From Asparagopsis taxiformis (lineage: Eukaryota; Rhodophyta; Florideophyceae; Bonnemaisoniales; Bonnemaisoniaceae), in the NCBI GenBank assembly GCA_030407315.1, contig JALQPE010002468.1, positions 1-64,000 of the forward strand: a stretch of 64,000 nt of DNA, given 5' to 3'. Of this stretch, positions 57,720 to 64,000 are shown piece after piece; positions within the stretch are counted from its first letter, which is position 1; every line of letters starts with the position of its first letter. Below the pieces are notes generated by a model. It was not told the origin of the DNA. It was given only the letters and a program-made list of their open reading frames with translations, and made no database searches. A program made the translations under genes and the position numbers.

Positions 57720-60467
57720 ATGGCCATGAATGTATACAGCGAGTATCGGCGCGGTGAAGGCACCAATTACGATTGGCATGACGTTCTCTCGCGTCGAATC
57801 ACCAACGCTGTAACGCGTCTTCACACGCTATCCGTGTCCTGCGATGGACGCGTCGCGCTCGGCACAACGACGCACGTCAGCGTGCTCAACCCTGCATCGG
57901 TGTTTCGCATGTCGGCGCCGTCGCAACGCAGCAATGTCACCGACGCCAAGCCCATCGAGTACGCGCTCATGGACTCGAGTTATAGAATCGCGCAGGGCAT
58001 TCGTCCGCCCGTTATTGGGCATGAAATCGTGTTTGAATCCGAAGAAGAAGTGCTGGCTGATACCAGGAAATATATCACCTCGTGTCGCAGGGATATTACC
58101 AATGTCGCTTGGGCGCCGGCCGATATGGATATCGCCTTGCTTATTGTTGACGGAGAGGGGTCCTGTTTTGTGGCTATGCCGCGGTATTCGTCCGATGGTG
58201 CTTTGGTGGATGGAACTTGGGGCGGCATTTTGGCGTTGTGGCATTTTAAGAATGTTACCCCCACTGGTGAGCATGCCGCGCGGATGGACGTAGGTGCTGC
58301 GTCGCTGAGTACGGGTGGGAACCTTGCTTCAGATCCCCCGATTCGTGACGTGGAGATCAATGTCCCATCTGCATCCGTGCGACCGCCAAATGAGGTGGAA
58401 TTGTCGAAGAAAACCGGTAACGTGGAGATGACTGACAAACAGAATCGTATTTCTTCGAGTCAGCGGGAAGGGGATATTCGTGACCAACCCAAGTCTATCA
58501 AGCTTCAGTTACCATTGACGGCGCTTGCCGCAGCAACCGTCGGAAGTCGTAGGGCTATTCGTGACAACACGGGTGGGCGAACGCAAACTAACATTGGCGG
58601 CGGGGCAGAAGTTGGGAAAGGAAGCGCTGACTTGAATGATTCAGCGAACCAGGCGATTCATTCGAAACCAAAAGCTGTTGATGTATCGAACCAGAAGCAA
58701 ATTGGAAGCGATGTCCTCTGTGCATCATTCTGTCGTATTTTTAAACCAATACTGCAAGGTTCGCAACCCTATACAGATAGTGACAAAGATGGCACCGGTC
58801 CTGCCTCGGACACACAAATCGGTTTGGGGAGCCGCACATATATTGTTGTTGGGACAAAAACTGGTGCGCATCTTTATGAGTATCCTGGATGGAAGAAGGC
58901 TGCGCGTTTGCAAACGCCGATTGTGACATTCACTACTAGTCGAAGTTCTGTGTTGTCGTTTGTTGAAAATGTTGAATACTCGACTTTTGCAATGACAGTT
59001 GTTGCCATTGGTGGTGGAATGGGCGATGTGGCTGTGTATGGCATGTGGTATAGAGATCCAAGCGAAGCGGGGGAGCTAGTAGTCGAAAGTGCTCTTCTCT
59101 GGAAAGTCGATGACGGACTTGCAACTGGACCTGTGAGTGGCCTGGCATGGAATGTACGCAGTGGTGATGATGGTGGATTACAACTCGCCGTTGCAGTGGG
59201 CAACAATATTTTACTCGTCGAATGGAACGAAGCCAGCAAAGTAGCCGGAGATGATGATATATTATGGGAGAAGCCACGGGCAGTTCATCGTATCGTGGAT
59301 GCACATGATCATCTAGTAAGTGCTGTAGAGTTTTGCGCGGACGGATCGATTGTATCATCATCATTGGACGGTAATGTATGCCGATGGTTACTGCAGAATT
59401 GGGAGGGCGATGAAAACGGCGTGCATCTGGTTCCATATGACGTTATACAAGACTCGGCGCAACGAGCTGAAAATGCAATGGCAATTCAGAAAACTGTGAA
59501 CGGATTCGGAATGTTTGTTGTCAGTACGGCTACGCGGAGTTATAGAGAAGTTGGCGAAAAGGACGACACGATGCGAACAAAGTATCAATCAGGCAGTCGG
59601 CGAACTTTACTAAGTCTTTTCATTTGCGCAGCTGACGACTGGGACGGGGTTGCGAATCGAATTGTAGAAGCAATTGAAGCTCACTGGAGAAGAGATCGCA
59701 TCGGACAAGCTGTATCATTGTGGGATATTGAATTATTCATGGATGGATGCGAAATCCAACACGGTGTTGTCGAAGCGTTACAAAGCATATTTCACTCGAC
59801 GTTTGAAAAGTTACGATTACGGAAAGCAAACGGACGGCAAGTTCACGAACATTGCGCACGGGTGCTACTGGCACTTTGCAGGGTTATCCTCTGCACTGAA
59901 ATGGTAGATGAGGAGAGTCGGGGGGCAATTGAAAAGGCTCGGAGCGAACTATTCAACAGTTTACTCGCGGGGCATTTCGAGACATGTCTGATGAACTTCA
60001 TCGAGCGCGGAATCGACGCAAGTAATATTTCGGACGTGGAGAGCAAGTCACTGGAAAGCATGTGTCAGTATGTAAGCATGGTATCGGAGGAGCTGTTATG
60101 GAACGGCGGCAAGGTCCAGGAAAGTGTGAAGAAAGTGCGCAAGGTGTTGAATAGTTGCGACGCAACTCGACAAGCATCCACAATAACTAGATGTCCGGTA
60201 TGTGGCCCCGAGGTGAACATGCCTCTCGTCGCGGACGCGGAAGAAGCCAACGCATTTTACTGCTCGTCTGGTGAATACTACACACGGTGCATTCTGACAG
60301 GATTGCCTTGCACGGACGCGGTTCCGGTGGTATGCCAGGGATGCGATGCGCGGGCGCAGAAAGTCGGGGTCAATGTCGGGGGTGAGAAAGCGGCGTTTGA
60401 ATGGATCCAACCAGCAGGGTGTGTCCACTGTGTAGATGCGCGCTACTGCCGAGCAGCGTTGAAATGA
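57720..60467 (+). CDS. GTF3C4: RNA polymerase III factor TFIIIC subunit (GTF3C4-like)
   Basis: ATG 57720 gives 915 residues. An N-terminal WD40-like propeller is indicated by LHTLSVSCDGRVALGTTTHV, DITNVAWAPADMDIALLIVD and GILALWHFKNV, and later by GPVSGLAWNVRSGDD and HLVSAVEFCADGSIVSSSLD. The C terminus (residues ~820-910) is a Cys-rich zinc-binding module: CPVCGPEV, YTRCILTGLPC, VVCQGCDAR and CVHCVDARYC. A TFIIIC-delta-type N-terminal domain plus this zinc finger is the layout of GTF3C4 (TFIIIC90). TFIIIC binds tRNA gene B boxes and recruits TFIIIB. The frame is uninterrupted. Confidence 0.8.
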   Translation: MAMNVYSEYRRGEGTNYDWHDVLSRRITNAVTRLHTLSVSCDGRVALGTTTHVSVLNPASVFRMSAPSQRSNVTDAKPIEYALMDSSYRIAQGIRPPVIGHEIVFESEEEVLADTRKYITSCRRDITNVAWAPADMDIALLIVDGEGSCFVAMPRYSSDGALVDGTWGGILALWHFKNVTPTGEHAARMDVGAASLSTGGNLASDPPIRDVEINVPSASVRPPNEVELSKKTGNVEMTDKQNRISSSQREGDIRDQPKSIKLQLPLTALAAATVGSRRAIRDNTGGRTQTNIGGGAEVGKGSADLNDSANQAIHSKPKAVDVSNQKQIGSDVLCASFCRIFKPILQGSQPYTDSDKDGTGPASDTQIGLGSRTYIVVGTKTGAHLYEYPGWKKAARLQTPIVTFTTSRSSVLSFVENVEYSTFAMTVVAIGGGMGDVAVYGMWYRDPSEAGELVVESALLWKVDDGLATGPVSGLAWNVRSGDDGGLQLAVAVGNNILLVEWNEASKVAGDDDILWEKPRAVHRIVDAHDHLVSAVEFCADGSIVSSSLDGNVCRWLLQNWEGDENGVHLVPYDVIQDSAQRAENAMAIQKTVNGFGMFVVSTATRSYREVGEKDDTMRTKYQSGSRRTLLSLFICAADDWDGVANRIVEAIEAHWRRDRIGQAVSLWDIELFMDGCEIQHGVVEALQSIFHSTFEKLRLRKANGRQVHEHCARVLLALCRVILCTEMVDEESRGAIEKARSELFNSLLAGHFETCLMNFIERGIDASNISDVESKSLESMCQYVSMVSEELLWNGGKVQESVKKVRKVLNSCDATRQASTITRCPVCGPEVNMPLVADAEEANAFYCSSGEYYTRCILTGLPCTDAVPVVCQGCDARAQKVGVNVGGEKAAFEWIQPAGCVHCVDARYCRAALK

Positions 60468-60522
60468 TTTGATTGATTTGCAACTTTATTGAACTAAAAC
60501 TAACAAGATGGTACAAAGAGAA

Positions 60523-60978
60523 TTAAGACGACGGCTTGGCACGACCGAGAAGATCTTCGAGCTCTTCCAAAAGCTCCTCGCGACTCTCCTTGAACAGCAC
60601 ATATCTCCACACAAACCATGCCGAATATCCGAGCCCGATGAGCTCGAGCGCGCCGGGGAGAAACGGCAGCGAATCTACAGCTGAAACCACCGCACGCAAC
60701 ACGGTAAGCAGCACGACAGCGCCCACTGCATAGCCGGCTATCTTACCGTAGTAGAAAGGCCGCGAGGACACATCGGTGACCACTTGCATGGTCTTTGTCT
60801 TGATCGCCTCCGTGTCCAGCTCGTATTCCGGGCTGGGCGGCGGCGTCTGGGCCATCGACGGACATGGGCGGCGGCGATTGGGGGCGACAATGCGGGGCGA
60901 GGGACGGAGTTTTGTTAGAGGGTTAGTTGAGCGGGCGGTCGGGATAAAGGGTGCGGGCGTGCTAGTGACGAAGGCCAT
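60523..60978 (-). CDS. CAAD-domain thylakoid protein (CURT1-like)
   Basis: ATG 60978 gives 151 residues. A Ser/Pro/Arg-rich plastid leader (MAFVTSTPAPFIPTARSTNP) precedes two hydrophobic segments (YGKIAGYAVGAVVLLTVL and ALELIGLGYSAWFVWRYVLF) and an amphipathic end (KESREELLEELEDLLG). This is the CAAD/CURT1 fold: ELIGLGYSAWFVWRYVLF followed by ESREELL is highly characteristic. CURT1 proteins bend thylakoid membranes at their margins; cyanobacterial CAAD domains anchor aminoacyl-tRNA synthetases to thylakoids. It supports a plastid-bearing host. Confidence 0.85.
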   Translation of the reverse strand: MAFVTSTPAPFIPTARSTNPLTKLRPSPRIVAPNRRRPCPSMAQTPPPSPEYELDTEAIKTKTMQVVTDVSSRPFYYGKIAGYAVGAVVLLTVLRAVVSAVDSLPFLPGALELIGLGYSAWFVWRYVLFKESREELLEELEDLLGRAKPSS

Positions 60979-61356
60979 GACGAATTGACGATGTGGAAAG
61001 AACGCTGCGGACAATTGGAAATGGTTTGCAGTGGTATAGATAGAATCTGGACAGCTCTGATTCAGATATTACATGCAACAAGCGATCTGGTGAAGCGACA
61101 TGGATCACTGCAAGTATCCAGCGGCATTTATCGAGCGATTAAACCTGAATGTATGCGCGCAGCAGTCATTGGCTGCGGTGCGGCACGAGGTCACTCGGGG
61201 AGTCTCTTGCCCACTACAACGGAGGGTTTTTTCTACAAAAATTGCACAACGGATTTTACGCACAAGTATCTATCCGGACCGACGAATCGATCATACCAAC
61301 TGACACGTACGCCACATTACATCCCATACGCATCCATCCGCCTCCGCATCGCTAGA
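60979..61356. other. Intergenic spacer
   Basis: A ~380-bp spacer holding the CAAD gene's promoter and the 3' end of the next minus-strand gene. The plus-strand frame across it (60985-61626) shows no domain and overlaps the antisense small gene, so it is not annotated. Confidence 0.5.
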
Positions 61357-61635
61357 CTAGCTCGTCGCTTCTACAGACGCCTCCGTCTCCGAGGCCTGCT
61401 TCTTCTTCTTCGGTCCAAACTTCCACACCGCGAGTCCGACGTAGAACGCGAAAAATCCACCGGCGACTTTGTGACGATTCGCATCCACCCATTCCGCAAA
61501 TGTCTTCTCCCCCGCGCGATACTCCCCCCACGTCACCACCGGCTCCTCCGTCGCCATGAAGCGCCGCGGCGCCGCGTGCCGTCCGCCCCCCGTCGCTCGC
61601 CGCATCATCAGCGACGCGTTTTGTAACGCTGACAT
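61357..61635 (-). CDS. Small single-span, probably mitochondrial protein
   Basis: ATG 61635 gives 92 residues. A basic, Arg-rich N terminus (MSALQNASLMMRRATGGGRH) resembles a mitochondrial presequence. The mature part has VTWGEYRAGEKTFAEWVDAN, then one membrane span (HKVAGGFFAFYVGLAVWKFG), then a Lys-rich end. It could be a small respiratory-complex or ATP-synthase accessory subunit, but no family is recognised. Confidence 0.6.
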   Translation of the reverse strand: MSALQNASLMMRRATGGGRHAAPRRFMATEEPVVTWGEYRAGEKTFAEWVDANRHKVAGGFFAFYVGLAVWKFGPKKKKQASETEASVEATS

Positions 61636-62115
61636 GGTGTGTCGGTCTGCTTGTGCGCCGGTTGCGAGATTGGATGTGCTTTGCGATCGGTCGCTGCGGA
61701 TCGACTGGATGGCATTGCGTCGCTCTGTAGACGTATGAGACGCTTTTACCGCGCGGCTCCCCGCTGGAATGGGATTGTAGAGCTGTTTTGGATCGGATTA
61801 TTTTATTTTTGGTGTTTGTCAATTTTTTCTTCCCCAGTGCCATTTGTCGCTGCCGTGATTGAGCCACGAGGAAGGCGTCTTGTTCATTGTTCATCTGCTG
61901 CGTTTGGAGATGCGTTTTCGTAGAATGGGTAGATGCTGCAAGCTCGGTGAGTTTGGTCGTTTCAGAATGTGGTACTTCAAACATTAGAAACATACATCCA
62001 GTTGGCATTTGGTAATGTATACTTGTTTAATTTCAGACTGGTTCGATTGCGCTACCTTGTCATTTACTAGTCAGTTTATCAATTCACACCTCCAATTCAT
62101 CCGGTTTGATTTCAT
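61636..62115. other. Intergenic spacer
   Basis: A 480-bp spacer with the small protein's promoter; AT-rich around 61795-61830. I see no gene or repeat. Confidence 0.5.
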
Positions 62116-63783
62116 CTATCGAAATGTTCCTCGCACCACATACCCTGAATATGATGGCGCCTCACTTCTAATGTATTGTACATAAATATGTCGGAATGGT
62201 AAAGCAACAACCCTCAAATCATTCATATGTCCATCCAGCTCGTCCAATGACTCTTCATCATGGTCTAATTCAACCCGCACATGTTCTAGACTCACCAAAC
62301 TTCCAATTTGTTTCTCCACGATCCCTATATCAACATCCCCAATAACTCGCATCACCAACGTTTTCAGCCGCCGCCCGACTGCTGACCTCAGACAGTTCCT
62401 CTCCCCATCCAGCTTGGATACATCAATGTTCAGCATCTCCAGGTTTGGGCACATTTCCAGGCTCATTGCGAGCAACGCATCCGGCACAAACTCCTCAAAC
62501 GATTCAATGACACAATTTCGGATGTGGACCTTTGAGAGCCTCAGCCTGTTCTGTCTGAGGATCATGTACACGGCGAGTATATGCAATGACACGCCGTGCA
62601 ATACAATTTCAGACAGATTGGTGAGGCTCTCAGCGAGCGTCCTGCCCATCGCTTGTGTCATGTGCCCCTCGCATTCCCACAAACGGACTGCTTCCAGTGA
62701 TGGACCATAACTGGAGAGGAGCTCTGCTAGGTCCTCGTCAACTGTGACTCGACACAGCTCTAGAACCTTTAGGTATCGGCAGGAGTCGCCGATGAGTGTC
62801 AGTATTGCGGCATGGTTCCGTACAAGTCGTACATTGAACCAAATACTGAGGCTCTCTAGGCTGTGTCCATGGGTACACAGGAGATCAGCCAGGCCTTGCA
62901 TCATTTCTTCATTGCCTTCTGATTCAGCAAGGGAGAGTGACAGCCTTCTCAAATACTGCCCTCCACATGTCATTGCACCATCCCCCTTCCCATCCCTTCC
63001 AATGTCCATTACCTCCTCGACGCGCTCCTCCATAATTTCCAGAGCCTCTAAGTGCTTGCAAAGCTCCTGCACACATTCCCAGGACACCTCCTCCCCGTTC
63101 CTTTCTTCCCCCCTCACAGAGTGCACGCTCCCCCGTATGCACAACTCCCTCAGCCTCCCTTCCATTCCACTCACCATTTCAATCACCATTCCCTCCGAGC
63201 AGCTCCGCATGTCGCACTGCAGTGTGAGAACCTGCAGGCAGCGGAGCTGCTGGCCCATCATTTGTAGGGTGTCGTCGGTGATGGCGACATTGGAATGGAC
63301 GACGAGGCGGTGGAGGGAGGGGATGGAGGCGACGATGGCGTTGAGGCCGACCTCGTCGATGAGGACTGCCGGGCCGAGGCAAAGGGAGGAGAGGTGCAGA
63401 AGGTGGGGGGCGGCACGGAAGATCTGGAGGGGGGATAGGGGAATAGTTTCATGACCGGGTCCTGTAATCCGGATGTGCTTGAGGGTGTTGGCGGACTGCT
63501 TGCAGAGGTCACTGAAGGTGTGGTTCTTGAGGGAGCCATAAATGGAGCATGCAGAGGCCCCTTTGTAGAGGGAGGGGAAAGAAGATGCCTGTTTGCACTG
63601 AGAGAGAGAGGGGCCACGGAAAATTGGGAGCGGGAGGGGGATGTCCCGAATAGAGAGGTGACCAGAGCAGAATTGGCAGTTGAGATGGGTGATGATTTGA
63701 GTCTGCAACTCAAATGGAAGCCGGCTGAGATCCTGGAGGCAAAAAGGTGATGCATCCACTTGCGAGGCTGACGTAGAGAACAT
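62116..63783 (-). CDS. F-box/leucine-rich-repeat-like protein
   Basis: The frame is open to 63876; ATG 63783 (MFSTSASQVD) is the likely start, giving 555 residues. Near residue 20 the motif LSRLPFELQTQIITHLNC resembles an F-box helix. The rest contains LRR-like units with leucine spacing: LLHLSSLCLGPAVL, LVVHSNVAITDDTLQMMGQQ, LEALEIMEERVEEV, YLKVLELCRVTVDEDLAELL and LEMLNIDVSKL. F-box/LRR proteins are substrate receptors of SCF ubiquitin ligases. The F-box match is short, so the ubiquitin role is tentative; the LRR part is clearer. Confidence 0.6.
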   Translation of the reverse strand: MFSTSASQVDASPFCLQDLSRLPFELQTQIITHLNCQFCSGHLSIRDIPLPLPIFRGPSLSQCKQASSFPSLYKGASACSIYGSLKNHTFSDLCKQSANTLKHIRITGPGHETIPLSPLQIFRAAPHLLHLSSLCLGPAVLIDEVGLNAIVASIPSLHRLVVHSNVAITDDTLQMMGQQLRCLQVLTLQCDMRSCSEGMVIEMVSGMEGRLRELCIRGSVHSVRGEERNGEEVSWECVQELCKHLEALEIMEERVEEVMDIGRDGKGDGAMTCGGQYLRRLSLSLAESEGNEEMMQGLADLLCTHGHSLESLSIWFNVRLVRNHAAILTLIGDSCRYLKVLELCRVTVDEDLAELLSSYGPSLEAVRLWECEGHMTQAMGRTLAESLTNLSEIVLHGVSLHILAVYMILRQNRLRLSKVHIRNCVIESFEEFVPDALLAMSLEMCPNLEMLNIDVSKLDGERNCLRSAVGRRLKTLVMRVIGDVDIGIVEKQIGSLVSLEHVRVELDHDEESLDELDGHMNDLRVVALPFRHIYVQYIRSEAPSYSGYVVRGTFR

Positions 63784-64000
63784 TTTGACGGTTTTAGAGG
63801 AGTGAAGTGTAAAGAGCGAAGTGCGAAGACCGATGTGCAAAAGACCGAAGTGCGGAGAGCGAATTGTAAAGACCAAAATGCAAAGAAAGAATTGCGAAGA
63901 GCAAGTAGAGCTGTTGTCGGCTTTTTGGGAGCTTTTGTCTTGTGTCGCTTTCCTGTGCGGTGAATTGATTTCGTCAGATAAGAAGAAGAAGCTCTGAAAA
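63784..64000. other. Right edge, upstream region
   Basis: It contains a short repeat-like tract on plus with GAAGTGC/GAAGACC variants (63801-63900), close to the start of the minus-strand gene. No gene is seen. Confidence 0.5.

Noticed and set aside
60985..61626. Plus-strand 213-codon frame as a gene
   Set aside because: It is basic, low in conserved features and antisense to the small mitochondrial-type gene, which has a better leader and membrane span.

Overview
The window looks like nuclear DNA of a photosynthetic eukaryote with very few introns, most probably a red alga. Long genes such as TAF1 (1,727 codons), a TFIIIC subunit (915 codons) and MLH3 read through as single open frames. Several proteins carry plastid-type leaders (MBB1/HCF107-like, a CURT1/CAAD-like thylakoid protein, two unknowns). 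A tRNA-Cys gene has an insertion in the D-arm, a kind of ectopic tRNA intron best known from red algae. The species cannot be fixed from sequence alone.

Bases 1 to about 23.7 kb are repeat-rich and hold no ordinary host gene that I recognise. From the left there is: a decayed Gag-like retroelement (1-1386, minus); a methyltransferase-SET gene (2476-5950, minus); a ParB-like, zinc-finger and 2-oxoglutarate oxygenase gene or gene pair (7092-10629, minus); an array of short palindromes and near-identical ~500-bp inverted repeats around these genes; a large Tnp2/Plavaka-like transposase (12453-16502, plus); and a Harbinger-type DDE transposase pseudogene (18876-20664) interrupted by a solo LTR that has a 5-bp target duplication. 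Further transposase relics lie at 21-23 kb.

The most interesting system is the pair of minus-strand cassettes at 2.2-11.6 kb. A DPPY-class DNA methyltransferase fused to a SET-like domain and a ParB-like/zinc-finger/HxD...H...R oxygenase are each bracketed by copies of the same ~43-bp palindrome. This resembles a mobile module that could write, recognise and oxidise DNA or chromatin marks. That reading is inference.

Bases 23.7-64 kb are gene-dense, with short spacers and genes on both strands. Recognised products are proteasome beta-7, a degenerate ERCC6L-like protein, a plastid HAT-repeat RNA-maturation factor, an EDC4 C-terminal-like protein, TAF1, CSN4, a secreted Cys-rich protein, a GTF3C2-like WD40/AT-hook protein, a histidine phosphatase, a DEAH RNA helicase, MLH3, EMC8/9, a SETD3/RBCMT-like methyltransferase, a MOSC protein, tRNA-Cys, a FIGNL1 AAA ATPase, GTF3C4, a CAAD protein and an F-box/LRR-like protein. 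They are housekeeping genes without operon logic.

Reading-frame breaks occur in three or four genes, each at a homopolymer run (A4, G4, C5, A6). This points to single-base sequence errors, or slippage mutations, rather than introns.
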